This document shows positions 10,118-19,887 of a stretch of 64,000 nt of DNA, piece by piece. Origin of the DNA: Humibacter albus DSM 18994 (GTDB lineage Bacteria > Actinomycetota > Actinomycetes > Actinomycetales > Microbacteriaceae). Each line of letters opens with the position of its first letter. The stretch's first letter is position 1. Both the position numbers and the translations under genes were made by a program. The DNA lies in assembly GCF_000421825.1 (NCBI RefSeq), contig NZ_ATXT01000016.1:1-64000 (forward strand). The letters are read 5' to 3'. The notes under the pieces were generated by a model that had not been told where the DNA came from, made no database searches, and saw only the letters and a list, made by a program, of their open reading frames with translations.

Positions 10118-10942
10118 TTACAACGGGAGCTGCTGATGGAATGGCGTCGCGTGGCGCACGTCGCCGTCGCGCCGGAGCGGGTAGGCGTCGAGGAACCACC
10201 GGTAGCCCACGCCGTACTCGTCGGTGCGCTGCAGCGCGTACGCCTCCTGGCGTTCTGCGAAGCCCGTCTCTGCGATGCAGAACAGGTATTGGATCTGCAC
10301 CCAGGTCGCCATGCCCTCGTAGACCGGCAAGCGGTTGCGCTTGCCGTACCGCGCCAGCACCGCACGCTCATTCCAGTGCGTGTACTGCCAGACGTGAGTC
10401 AGCTCGTGCGCGAGCGTCGCGATGGCGGCGAGCTTCGGCGAGCCGTTCTCGAGGTACAGCCGGAAGCCGGACCGCGAACGCTCGGCGAAACCGAGCACCC
10501 GTGCGTCGACCCCGGGCGTCGGCTGGAACCGTTCTCCCGATCGACGCGCGATCTCCTTCGCGTTCACCATGCGCACGACGGCGGGAGCGCGCACCGTGAC
10601 GTCGAACGCGACTTCCAGGTTCGTGCGCACCTTGTGGAAGACATCCGTGAACTCGCTGCCGGTCGACAGGACAGTTCGCGAGCACCGTACGCACCGCTCC
10701 CGGCCATCCGCCAGCCGGTCGTATTCGCCGCCGGTGAGCCTGACGAAACAGAAGTCGCAGTACCGTGCATCGCCGTCCTCGAATTCGAAGCGGGCCGCCC
10801 GGCCGGCGCCGACAGCAGTGCGCGCACGCTGCAACGCGCCCCCGGTGATGCCGAGCGTTTCGAGGTAGGCGAGGGTGCCACGATCGTCGATCGCGTGAGC
10901 CTCGCTCGCACCGTCGTACTGGAGATAGTCACTCTGTGTCAT
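10118..10942 (-). CDS. Zinc-ribbon / HExxH metallopeptidase-like protein
   Basis: The product has 274 residues. A CxxC...CxxC zinc ribbon (Cys62, 65, 84, 87) resembling a LIM or treble-clef finger is followed by a gluzincin-type active site: HELTH at 179-183 and a downstream acidic residue in YEGMATW (Glu209). This order recalls DA1-type peptidases (zinc finger plus HExxH domain), though the fit is by eye only. No signal peptide or membrane segment is seen, so it is probably cytoplasmic. The ATG at 10942 overlaps the end of the 1114-codon gene by 14 bp, implying translational coupling. It could mature or remove a component of the system. Confidence 0.75.
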   Translation of the reverse strand: MTQSDYLQYDGASEAHAIDDRGTLAYLETLGITGGALQRARTAVGAGRAARFEFEDGDARYCDFCFVRLTGGEYDRLADGRERCVRCSRTVLSTGSEFTDVFHKVRTNLEVAFDVTVRAPAVVRMVNAKEIARRSGERFQPTPGVDARVLGFAERSRSGFRLYLENGSPKLAAIATLAHELTHVWQYTHWNERAVLARYGKRNRLPVYEGMATWVQIQYLFCIAETGFAERQEAYALQRTDEYGVGYRWFLDAYPLRRDGDVRHATPFHQQLPL

Positions 10943-13900
10943 CGTCCGCGCTCACCTTCACTCCGGGTTTCGCTTCGCGAGACTCGTTGCCGACTTCTGC
11001 TTCGGGATGCTCGACGCCGGCTTGTGTTTCAGGAGGCTCGTCGCCGGCTTCCGCTCCGGGATGCTCGACGCCGGCGATGCCTGCATCCTGCGACGGCGTT
11101 GCTGCCGTGGCGGCGAGGGCGGGCGCCGCGGGCTGTTCCGCGCTGCCATCCGGTGTCATGATCGCCTCCGGCTCCAGCACCGGCCCTGGCTCCGGCTCCG
11201 GCTCGACGACGACCTCTCCGTTCGGCATCGCGAAGTCGACCGCCCCGAGACCTTCCTCGGGCTCGTGCGGCTCGGGGAGGTCGTCGGCATCGACCCCTGA
11301 CGGTTCCTCGGGCTCCGGCTCCGAACCGTCGATACCGCCTCGCCAGGTCAGGAAGTCTGCGACGATCTCGAGAAGACGCCGCCAATTCCTTTCCACCGAC
11401 AGGATGAGACCGAGATCGAGCACGCTGTCCTCGACGAGATAGATGGCATCTCGCGGGCCGTCGGAGGTGAAGCCCGCGAGCAGATCACCGAACTCGCCCT
11501 CCTCGTCGGGTGTCAGCGCCACGATGAACGGCACCGAGTGCGGAAAGATCGTCACGAACAGCTCGTTGAGGAGCAGGGCTATCGTCTTGCGCACGCTGGG
11601 CGGGACGTCGGGAAGGGTGATCTCCAGAACTTCCTTCTCGCGATACTGCCTCGCGGGAATCCCCTCGATCTCGACCCTGTGCCCCGTTCCGAGACCGGAA
11701 CGTCCCGTCTGCTCGACGTAGCCGAGCGACTGCACGCTCATCGTCGCGGGGACTCGGCGGATGCCGACACCCCCGTCGACGATGCGGGTTCCGACCCGAC
11801 CGGTGGACTCGATGTCGGCAATCGTGAATCGGCGAAGCTGACGGTACGTGCGGCGATCGTCGATGTGCTCCGCGGCACGACGCAGCACGACGCCGTTGCG
11901 AAGGGCGCTCTCGCCGATGCTCTGAACCTGGTAGTACTTGCCCGCGTGCGTGACGAACTGCCCGGGGAGCAGCAGCTGGTACACGTGGCCGAAGAGTGCC
12001 GCGCCGATGTAGTTCTCGTCGACGGCCTCGTCTTCGACGAAGAAGTACGCCGGCTTCAGCTGGGCAACGACCTCGTCCAGTCTCGAACCTCGAGCGATCC
12101 GGTAGCTGACGCGCTCCTTCGGGACGCCGACACCTTCGTCGATGATCTGTGAGCTCCAGGTGACCGGAGCGTTGCGGATGCCGGTGTGCCGCTCGATCAG
12201 GGACCTCAGCTCGACCACCGTCGGGGGTGTGCGCTCACCCGCCTCCTCGCCGTCGCGGTCACGACCATCGACGTCCCCCGCGTCCGGCTCGGGGACGCGC
12301 ACGCCGATCAGTTCCAGTTCACGAACCAGGTCGTCATGCCCGACCTCGAAGGCGAGCAGCGTGAGCACCAGCCGGAACACGGCATTCCGCTCGGTTCGAG
12401 CGAAGTCCGGAACGAAGGAGGGCACCGCCTTCGGGTCGGCCTCGAAGATCTGCCGGTTCGCGACCATGTAGTCGCGAAGAAGATAGTCCGAGCTGATGAG
12501 GTTGACGAAGCCCTGCTTGTCCGCCCGCGTCGCGTAGAGCCGGATCGACTCGTAGACGTTCGAGATCTCGTCCTCGACGACGAGAAAGCGGTTGTCGCTG
12601 CGACTCAGCTCCCAGGGATTGGCCACCGGAACGATGGACTCGGAGATCGCGTGCTGAGAGACGTCGAGACCGGCGAACGCGCTCAGCTGTCCGTAATACT
12701 GCCCGGCGATCCACGACATGTCCTCGACCGGAAAGACGTCGGCACCCACCCATTCGACGCGCGAGACCTGGTATTTCAGCGCGACCGCTCCGATCTCGGT
12801 GCCCAACCCGAGATAACGCGTGATCTCGGGAAGGATCGCGGTGTGCATCGGTGGTCCGTCGCCTCGCCAGACCACCTGTGAGCCCGCGCCGTACGGCAGC
12901 GCGGAGGCCACAACCGTCGTCAGGTTCGTTCTGAGCAGATGCGAGAGCGCATCCACGAGGCCGTCGTGATTCCTGTCGAACACGGCGAACACCGGAGCGG
13001 ACGACCTGCCGCAGCGCGCCAGCACGAGCCCGAGCCCGACCTGAGCGGTCGTGAGCATCCGGCTCGGTTCGGCGAGGATGACCATCGCCACCTCGCCGAA
13101 GAAATCGTCTGCTCCGGCGATGAGGTCGAGGTTGTGGATGTCCGCGAACCGAAGCACGCCCACGTCGAGCTCGCGAGAGTTCCGCTCATCGAGCACGTCG
13201 ACGCGCCACAGGTCGGGTACACCCGTGATCGACTCGAGGCCGGCCGTGATCCACTCGGCGAGGTCGCTCGCTGCGGAGTCGCGCCCGGCGATGATCAGGC
13301 ACTTTCCGTACTGGAGCAGACGGTAGTAGACGGGGAATGCCAGGTAGTCGGTGAGGTCGTTGTAGAAGGGATTGCTGACGACCACGCTCACGTCGTGCAG
13401 AAGGCGCGTGGTGGCATCCAGGAGGTTGATGTCGAGCTCTCGTCCCGACGCCTTGAGCCGACCGAAGTATGCGGACGCGATGCGGTCGACGTCGCTGGAT
13501 GATCGACTCAACTCATCGAGGCGGGCGAAAGACGATTTCGGGTCGGTGGAGGAGAGGCTGATCGAGGTGTCGAGCGTTCGATCACCGAATGTCTCGCGAT
13601 AGATCTCGCGAAGGCCGCCGTACTGCACCACGCGCGTCGCCGTGTCGTCTTCGCCGAAGACATCCGATTCGTATTCGGGCCTCGTCACGCCGTCGAGCGA
13701 GTAGGAGATCTCCGCGATCAGGAGCGCGGCGAGCGCGGGGAACGAGATCGCGAGGAACCCCGGCCAGGCCGGAAATGCGTCGACGAGTGCGATGAGGCCG
13801 ATGGCGACTGCCAGCGAGAACCACGTCAGCACTCGGTAGAAGGTGCGCAGGCTCCCCAGGCGCCGCTGCACGAACCAGGTCTCGTAATCGGCATCGAAGA

Positions 13901-14273
13901 CGTACACGCCCGCAACCAGCGAGCTTGCGAAGAAGTTCGCCTCGGCGCCCACACGCCGGAATACCGGGCGCAGAATCAGCTTGATCGCGAGCCAGACGAG
14001 GATGACCACCGTGTTCTCGATGACGTACAACCAGGCCGTGCTGTACCAGGTCTGCAGCACTGGGATCACACGGAAGAGGCCGCCGAGCAACGAGTCGAGC
14101 CACGAATTCAGTGGGTAGAGCACGACCAGCGCGCCGATCAGGTAGACGGCGGCGATCGGCGGAAGAAGATACTGACGCACGCGCACTGCGCGCGGCACGT
14201 TCAGTGTGCGGGCGAGCAGCAGGACGATGAGCACCGGCGCCGTGCCGGCGAGGCTCTGCAGGAAGGTCGGCAT
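10929..14273 (-). CDS. Large polytopic membrane protein of the tubulin-like system
   Basis: The product has 1114 residues. The first 190 contain about five membrane helices (near 5-24, 34-54, 80-101, 148-165, 169-190). A very large soluble part follows (about 200-960), then an acidic Pro/Glu-rich tail. No Walker A is visible. Within the soluble part, a segment with LLLPGQFVTHAGKYYQVQSI and a later one with DAIYLVEDSVLDLGLI resemble the modules found C-terminal to the motor in MrfA/DUF1998-type helicases; this is my inference from pattern only. It follows the 693-residue gene by 6 bp and overlaps the metallopeptidase-like gene by 14 bp, so it is a core operon member. Confidence 0.75.
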   Translation of the reverse strand: MPTFLQSLAGTAPVLIVLLLARTLNVPRAVRVRQYLLPPIAAVYLIGALVVLYPLNSWLDSLLGGLFRVIPVLQTWYSTAWLYVIENTVVILVWLAIKLILRPVFRRVGAEANFFASSLVAGVYVFDADYETWFVQRRLGSLRTFYRVLTWFSLAVAIGLIALVDAFPAWPGFLAISFPALAALLIAEISYSLDGVTRPEYESDVFGEDDTATRVVQYGGLREIYRETFGDRTLDTSISLSSTDPKSSFARLDELSRSSSDVDRIASAYFGRLKASGRELDINLLDATTRLLHDVSVVVSNPFYNDLTDYLAFPVYYRLLQYGKCLIIAGRDSAASDLAEWITAGLESITGVPDLWRVDVLDERNSRELDVGVLRFADIHNLDLIAGADDFFGEVAMVILAEPSRMLTTAQVGLGLVLARCGRSSAPVFAVFDRNHDGLVDALSHLLRTNLTTVVASALPYGAGSQVVWRGDGPPMHTAILPEITRYLGLGTEIGAVALKYQVSRVEWVGADVFPVEDMSWIAGQYYGQLSAFAGLDVSQHAISESIVPVANPWELSRSDNRFLVVEDEISNVYESIRLYATRADKQGFVNLISSDYLLRDYMVANRQIFEADPKAVPSFVPDFARTERNAVFRLVLTLLAFEVGHDDLVRELELIGVRVPEPDAGDVDGRDRDGEEAGERTPPTVVELRSLIERHTGIRNAPVTWSSQIIDEGVGVPKERVSYRIARGSRLDEVVAQLKPAYFFVEDEAVDENYIGAALFGHVYQLLLPGQFVTHAGKYYQVQSIGESALRNGVVLRRAAEHIDDRRTYRQLRRFTIADIESTGRVGTRIVDGGVGIRRVPATMSVQSLGYVEQTGRSGLGTGHRVEIEGIPARQYREKEVLEITLPDVPPSVRKTIALLLNELFVTIFPHSVPFIVALTPDEEGEFGDLLAGFTSDGPRDAIYLVEDSVLDLGLILSVERNWRRLLEIVADFLTWRGGIDGSEPEPEEPSGVDADDLPEPHEPEEGLGAVDFAMPNGEVVVEPEPEPGPVLEPEAIMTPDGSAEQPAAPALAATAATPSQDAGIAGVEHPGAEAGDEPPETQAGVEHPEAEVGNESREAKPGVKVSADDDTE

Positions 14274-14279
14274 GGTTGC

Positions 14280-16361
14280 TCAGTTCCGCTCTCGGGGCGC
14301 ATCGGATGGCGTGGCGTCGGTCTCGACGAGAGGGATCCGCGCGAGCTCGAGGTGCGTGATGAACTCGTAGGGTGCGGCGATGGTCTCCCCCGAGTCGTTG
14401 AAGCGAGCACGCGCGATGTCGGCCACCGGGAATCGGAATACCGTGCGCAGGGCTGCCTCGTCGTCGGGGTCGAACGGGTTCGCGCTCATCGGGACCCGCG
14501 TGGTCTGAGGAGCGAATCCGAGCGACGTGACAATGCCCTTCTCGACTCCGATCACGTCGTCGAGGCGCACACGCAACGCGACCCAGCTGCGGAGCCTCGC
14601 CCGCTCATGGCTTTCTTCCTCGTGGGATCCGAGCAGAAGAGCCCTGGCATACATGTAGGTCGCGAGTTTCGAGAGGTAGTCCCCGAAGAGACTTGCGCCA
14701 TTGCTCACGCGGGAGACCAGGTCTCGCATGGTGCGGTTCACGTCGGCCAGCAGGCGCCTCATCCGCATGCGCATCCACACGAGCGTGAGGAGGCCGCTCG
14801 CGGCGACGATGGCGAGAACGATCACGACGACGAGAACCGCTTCCGCCGCACTCGGCCAGCCCTTCGTCGCCGCCTGCAAGAGATAGGGGGTGAACGAGGC
14901 CAGCCACACGGCGAGGGCGACGACGCCGGCGGCCAGCACCGTTCCGCGCCGCATGCGCTGGCGGATGTGCGCGCCGACTCGTCCATCCAGTTCCTTCAAC
15001 GTGGCCGACACCTGCCCGCGGTCCAGGATGTCCGTGGTCGCCGGCGTGGTCAGCTCGCCGATCCGTTTGCCCAGCTCGTCTTCGATCTCCTCGCGCTCGA
15101 TCGCCGTGAGAGCGCGCTGCGGATGAGGAAATCGGCGAACGCGGTCATGCGCCTCGAAGACGGCGCGGCCGAGCACCCGCCGCGGTCGCCGCATGAAGGC
15201 GTCGGCGTGCAGAGACAGATCCGCGAAGTCACTCTCCCACCGCATGATCTCGCTTCTCGGCACATCCGAGACCAGTGAGTATCCGTCCGTTCCGACCCTG
15301 AGCTCGGCGCCGCCGATCCGGTCGAACTCGAGCGGAACGTGCTGCACGGTGAGGTAGTCGGAGACCGAGACATCCGGGGGACGCCTGGGCTGTTCGATCA
15401 TGCTCGTGAGGCGATCGCGCACGTCGATCAAGCGGCTCAAGTGCGCGTTGAGCATCTCCGCCAGCCGGCCGTCGCTGAAATCGACGCTGATGCGGTAGAC
15501 GTGCTCGGCCTGGAACGCGCTCGGCGGCAGCAGGTTGGTGGCCACGGTCAACACCGCGAGCCAGAACCGCAGCTCGTCTTGTTCGTATCCCGAGTTCTCC
15601 GGGTTCACGAGGTCGTACACGGCGAACCGGCTGGAGGGCGGATAGTCGTTCCGTTCCACGAACATCGACGGAGTCCGCTCGGCTTCGGAGCGCCATGCCT
15701 CGTGCAGCACTTCCTTCGAATTCACTTCGACAGGCGTGCGCGTGCTGATGAAGACGACCTCGGACGGCCGCACCTCTTTCATGCGGTACTGCTCGACGAG
15801 CTCCTCGTGTGCCGCCTTCTGCTGCGGCGAGTACTCGATCTCCTTGAAGTGCACCTGCACGTCGTACTTGGTCTTGTCGTTGCCGAGCCCGGCCAGCACC
15901 TCGGCGAACGGAGTCTGCGGATATTCCAGAGCGAGCTCCGACTCCGTCCGGAACACCCTGTCCCCGGTGTCGTGCTCGCGGTAGCTCAGCATCGGCTCGA
16001 ACGCCATCGCCGACATCTCGGGATACCCGAGCAGCACGTGCGCGATGCGCACCAGCGGGTGCTTCGATCGCTCGAGATTGAGTTCCCGACGCCGATTGTC
16101 GACGAAGTCGAACGGGTTCTCCGCGTTCCGTTCCGAATCGGCCGCCCCGGCGACGTGATCGACGACGACGGCGCGCCACTCCTTCTTGCCCCTGATGATC
16201 TCGCGGAGATCGGGCAACGCCTGGGCGAGGCTTGTGGCCCCGCTCGATTGGTCCCAGCGGCAGAAGGCGAGGCCGCCCGCCTCCTCGAACGGTTCGAAGA
16301 ACACGCGCGACCGGCCGATGATCGTGCGAGCAGCGTCACTGAGTATGACGACGGTGAACAT
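14280..16361 (-). CDS. Two-helix membrane protein of the tubulin-like system
   Basis: The product has 693 residues and no recognised domain. It begins with an alpha/beta-type segment (FTVVILSDAARTI; later WRAVVVDHVAG), has a long soluble middle, a hydrophobic hairpin of two membrane helices at about 473-495 and 504-530, and a soluble C-terminal region of about 160 residues. Both soluble parts would face the cytoplasm if the hairpin crosses twice. It lies 13 bp after the tubulin-like gene and 6 bp before the next gene, so a physical link to the tubulin-like protein is plausible but inferred. No P-loop is seen. Confidence 0.75.
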   Translation of the reverse strand: MFTVVILSDAARTIIGRSRVFFEPFEEAGGLAFCRWDQSSGATSLAQALPDLREIIRGKKEWRAVVVDHVAGAADSERNAENPFDFVDNRRRELNLERSKHPLVRIAHVLLGYPEMSAMAFEPMLSYREHDTGDRVFRTESELALEYPQTPFAEVLAGLGNDKTKYDVQVHFKEIEYSPQQKAAHEELVEQYRMKEVRPSEVVFISTRTPVEVNSKEVLHEAWRSEAERTPSMFVERNDYPPSSRFAVYDLVNPENSGYEQDELRFWLAVLTVATNLLPPSAFQAEHVYRISVDFSDGRLAEMLNAHLSRLIDVRDRLTSMIEQPRRPPDVSVSDYLTVQHVPLEFDRIGGAELRVGTDGYSLVSDVPRSEIMRWESDFADLSLHADAFMRRPRRVLGRAVFEAHDRVRRFPHPQRALTAIEREEIEDELGKRIGELTTPATTDILDRGQVSATLKELDGRVGAHIRQRMRRGTVLAAGVVALAVWLASFTPYLLQAATKGWPSAAEAVLVVVIVLAIVAASGLLTLVWMRMRMRRLLADVNRTMRDLVSRVSNGASLFGDYLSKLATYMYARALLLGSHEEESHERARLRSWVALRVRLDDVIGVEKGIVTSLGFAPQTTRVPMSANPFDPDDEAALRTVFRFPVADIARARFNDSGETIAAPYEFITHLELARIPLVETDATPSDAPRERN

Positions 16362-16374
16362 GATGGAGCTCGCT

Positions 16375-19300
16375 TCAGCGTGCGGCGAGTAGGACGTCGT
16401 CGAAGGAGTTCACCTCGCTCGCGAACTCGCGCAGGTGGAGTTCGTCGAGCAGCTCTTCCAGCGGCGCGATGACCGTGCGCAGCTTGCGCGCGAACGAAGC
16501 GCCCTCGTGCTCCAGGTAGATCGCCGCGTTCTTCTGGAACTCCGCGAACTGCTGGCGCAGAACCTTCTCGAGAACAGGCACGGCGTCGCCCTCGAACTCG
16601 GCACGTTCGACTTCGCGCCGCACGAGCGAGACGAGATTGGTCACGAGCGTGCGCACTTCCTCGTCGCGGTAAAGGTCTTTGGGCACCGAGACGCCGAAGA
16701 AGGCGGCCACGTCGAAGACGGTCATCACGCGGCCATCGAATTCGGGGATCATCGAGGCGAGCTCCGGAAGCGGCAGACCTCGCAGGAGAACCTGCGCCAG
16801 CTGCGTCTTCTCGAACGCGATGCTGGGCGTGTCCGCTTCCCATCGCTCGATGGCCGACTGCACGGCATCCGTGATCTCGCGCACCGCCACCGGGTTCACC
16901 GTCAGAGCGTCGATCACCTCGTAGAAGTGGTCGCAGGGCGTGCCGTTGGAGACGATGAAGTCCTGTTCCAGTTGGCCCGTCGGCTTGTACCTGTACACGC
17001 GATCGTCGCCGTGCACCGGGGTCCAGATGATCTTCTTGTAGGCGAGCCCCAGCAGAAGCGCACTGTGGATGCCTTCGAGCTGCCGGCCCTGATTTCCTTC
17101 GTCGAGGTCGGGGAGCTGCGAGATCCAGTGCCAGCGGCGATCGATGTGCGGGGTGATGACCTTCGTCTCGGCGACCGACGGCTTGATGTTCGACACGAGC
17201 TCGTAGTACGCCGAGAAGTACTGGCCTGCGGGCCGCTTCTCGGTCGCGTGGTGGCGCTCCGGCGAGTACTTCGACAGGTCGCGGGCCCGGATACCGTAGA
17301 TCGCGCTGTAGAAGAGGATCTCCTGCGGGCTGATCTCGTCGTCCTGCTCGCCGCCGTAGTTGCCGAGATGTTCGGCGATGAGGCCCTTGCGCTTGGGATC
17401 CGAGTCCCCTTCGAGCGTCGGGTTGTATGCGCAGGCCTGGATCGGATGCCGTTCCTCGCCGATCGGCTGCTCTAGGAACGGCGCCGCGAGCCGCTTCGCC
17501 TTGTCGATCTCGCCGGTCACGTAGTGCACCACGTTGGCCTCTTCGAAGTTCTTCTCCCTGGTGCGGTACTCCTTCTCCAGCGCCTCGATGACGTCGATCT
17601 TGATCTGCGAGCTGTAGCTGTTCATCACCTGCGTCGCGAAGTAGGCGATGATCGTGTTCGAGTACAGGTCTTGGAAGTAGTTCGAGTCCTTCTCGTCGGT
17701 GAGCATGGAATAGTCGCGGACCTTCTTATAGATGGATTCCGACAGCTCCGAGTCGATGCTCACGACCCCGCCCGTGTACGGCATGCTCCGGTACAGACTG
17801 TCGAGACTCTCGGATGACGCCAGCACGTAGCGCGTCGTCGTACCGGTCAGATCGTCGTACTTGGTGCGAGCCGCATCGATGGTCGTGCGAAGCTTCTTGA
17901 GGTTGTCGCGCAGGGTCGTGAAGAAGGTCTCGAACGAGGCAGCCATGCCCGTGACGTAGTCGATTCCCTCTTCGAGAACCTTCACGTACACGCTCTGCTT
18001 GCTCAGCTGGTCGACCCGCTTGACGTAGTTCTGGAACTTCTCCTGCATCTCCTGGAGCTGGGCTCCCGGCTTGCCGCGCAGCGTCTCCATGAGGCTCTTC
18101 TTGCGCGTCACGAACTGTTCGGCCGATTCGATGTCTTCCGTCTCGGGGTTGTCGAAGGCGGACCGTTCGAAATCGCTGAAGAACTTGAGCGTGCGATCGA
18201 GTTCGACCTGAACGCGTTGCTTCTCGTCCTTGAGCGACTGCAGTGTGCGATAGAGGAAGTACCGCGCCGAGACCGGGTGCACGAACGAGCCGGAGATCTT
18301 GTCGCGCAGGTACGTCTCGAGCTGGTGCTCGTGCTTCTCTTTCGTCGGATCGCCGGCGTCCGCCTGGAAGATCGAGTACCCGAGGATGCCCGCGGTCTCC
18401 TCCGTGTGCCGTTCCGCGAGATCGTGGTACTTCTTCATGTCGTAGTAGGTGGCGAGGTATGTCTCGGCGTCGGCCGAGTCGGCCAGCGCGACGATCGCCG
18501 CGCTCACATTCCGCTTGTACACCTCGTCGCTGGAGACGCTGACGCTGCGCATGACATGGTCGCGCAGGGCCGTCAGGTATTCGTCCCACCTGTTCCCCAC
18601 GACCGAGATGCCATCCTCGTCGTACGCGAGGCACTGCGCCTGGATCGCTCTCGCGAATGGCTCCTTGTTCGTCGCCGCCGAGTCGACGGCCGCGACGAAC
18701 TCGGTGGCACGGTCGAGATCCCGCGCCGCGAAGCCGCGTTCCCGCTGCTTCATGAGTCCTTCCTGCCGATCGAGGAACTGATCGTCGAACTGAAGCCACT
18801 GCGTGGAGAGCGCGAGGCTCGCCCACTGGTAGGCGACGACATCTCGAACGTGCGTCCAGGGGTACACGAGACGGGATGCGCCGGCGCCGGCATATCTGTT
18901 GCGGCCGTCGTTCTTGATGACCTCGCGCAGAACGTTGTCCTCCCGCGAGTTCGACTTCTTCGACATCGGTCCGATCGACTGCGTGTAGATGCACGTCGCG
19001 GCGTGATCGAGATAGGTGGTGAAGGCATCCAGGCTGCCTCCAGACGAGTTGTTGGCGTCGAACAGGAAGCAGAAGTCGTAGGGCATGACATCGATCGCCT
19101 CCACCCCGTCGGAGCCGACGCGCGGGAACTCGAAGCTCAGGTCCCGATACTGCGGGGGCAGGGTGTTGTCGCCCTTCATGAGGAAGGCGTCCAGCTCGCG
19201 CACGGCCGCGTAGGCGTTCACCTGGAGGTTCTGCTGCTCCTCCGGCGCCTTGATGACCGAGTAGAAGACATCCGGCTGCACGAAGAAGCCCCGTGTGATC

Positions 19301-19836
19301 GCCTTCGCCTTCGGGTACTTGCTGCGCAGGTACTGCCCGAGATACATCGCGACGGAGAGGATGAGACCCGAGCCGGTTCCTCCCGCCAGCGATGAGGTGA
19401 TGATCACCCGCAGGGACTGCTCCTCCTGATCCTTGTCGATCCGGAACAGCGCCTCGATCGCCCGATGCAGAGCATCCAGATGACCGCCCTTGAGGGTGGT
19501 GTCGAACGCGAGGCGGGAGATGGCTCTGACCTGCGCGGCACCCTCCGTCAGCGTCTTGCGGTTGAGCATCTCGTTGACGGGAAACCACTTGTCCCGTGCG
19601 TTCGTGTTGATGTTGAGATACTCGCCCACGGTGTTTCGAGTGGATGTCTGCACCGTGTAGATCTCGGGGCTTCGCTGCCGAATGCGGCCGAGGTCGTTGA
19701 TGTCGGTGTCGAATGCCACGAATGCGATGCGCTCCGATTGGCTGCTCTCGGATTCCTTGACCTTCTCGGCGACTTTCTCGACGATCTTCGAGCCGGTGCC
19801 GCCGAGGCCCAAGATGAGCGTGGGTGCGATGGGCAT
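16375..19836 (-). CDS. Tubulin/FtsZ-superfamily protein (Tubulin-like, FtsZl1-type)
   Basis: The product has 1153 residues. It starts with a Rossmann-type glycine loop (LILGLGGTGSK, about 7-17) and carries an FtsZ/tubulin signature-like loop LAGGTGSGL at about 150-158, which matches GGGTGTG with the last two glycines around Ser. VAFDTDIND near 40 fits the second nucleotide-binding strand. After the GTPase-like part (about 1-350) comes a long helical region with likely coiled coil (about 480-680) and a unique C-terminal half. FtsZ is about 400 residues, so this is a distinct long family, like that described beside vWA genes in bacteria and archaea. The ATG at 19836 has GAGGAAG upstream; a GTG 21 bp earlier is rejected. 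Confidence 0.88.
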   Translation of the reverse strand: MPIAPTLILGLGGTGSKIVEKVAEKVKESESSQSERIAFVAFDTDINDLGRIRQRSPEIYTVQTSTRNTVGEYLNINTNARDKWFPVNEMLNRKTLTEGAAQVRAISRLAFDTTLKGGHLDALHRAIEALFRIDKDQEEQSLRVIITSSLAGGTGSGLILSVAMYLGQYLRSKYPKAKAITRGFFVQPDVFYSVIKAPEEQQNLQVNAYAAVRELDAFLMKGDNTLPPQYRDLSFEFPRVGSDGVEAIDVMPYDFCFLFDANNSSGGSLDAFTTYLDHAATCIYTQSIGPMSKKSNSREDNVLREVIKNDGRNRYAGAGASRLVYPWTHVRDVVAYQWASLALSTQWLQFDDQFLDRQEGLMKQRERGFAARDLDRATEFVAAVDSAATNKEPFARAIQAQCLAYDEDGISVVGNRWDEYLTALRDHVMRSVSVSSDEVYKRNVSAAIVALADSADAETYLATYYDMKKYHDLAERHTEETAGILGYSIFQADAGDPTKEKHEHQLETYLRDKISGSFVHPVSARYFLYRTLQSLKDEKQRVQVELDRTLKFFSDFERSAFDNPETEDIESAEQFVTRKKSLMETLRGKPGAQLQEMQEKFQNYVKRVDQLSKQSVYVKVLEEGIDYVTGMAASFETFFTTLRDNLKKLRTTIDAARTKYDDLTGTTTRYVLASSESLDSLYRSMPYTGGVVSIDSELSESIYKKVRDYSMLTDEKDSNYFQDLYSNTIIAYFATQVMNSYSSQIKIDVIEALEKEYRTREKNFEEANVVHYVTGEIDKAKRLAAPFLEQPIGEERHPIQACAYNPTLEGDSDPKRKGLIAEHLGNYGGEQDDEISPQEILFYSAIYGIRARDLSKYSPERHHATEKRPAGQYFSAYYELVSNIKPSVAETKVITPHIDRRWHWISQLPDLDEGNQGRQLEGIHSALLLGLAYKKIIWTPVHGDDRVYRYKPTGQLEQDFIVSNGTPCDHFYEVIDALTVNPVAVREITDAVQSAIERWEADTPSIAFEKTQLAQVLLRGLPLPELASMIPEFDGRVMTVFDVAAFFGVSVPKDLYRDEEVRTLVTNLVSLVRREVERAEFEGDAVPVLEKVLRQQFAEFQKNAAIYLEHEGASFARKLRTVIAPLEELLDELHLREFASEVNSFDDVLLAAR

Positions 19837-19887
19837 TGCAGTCTTCCTCTCGTTCACCGCACGGCACGTGTCGCGCGACGGGTGTTC

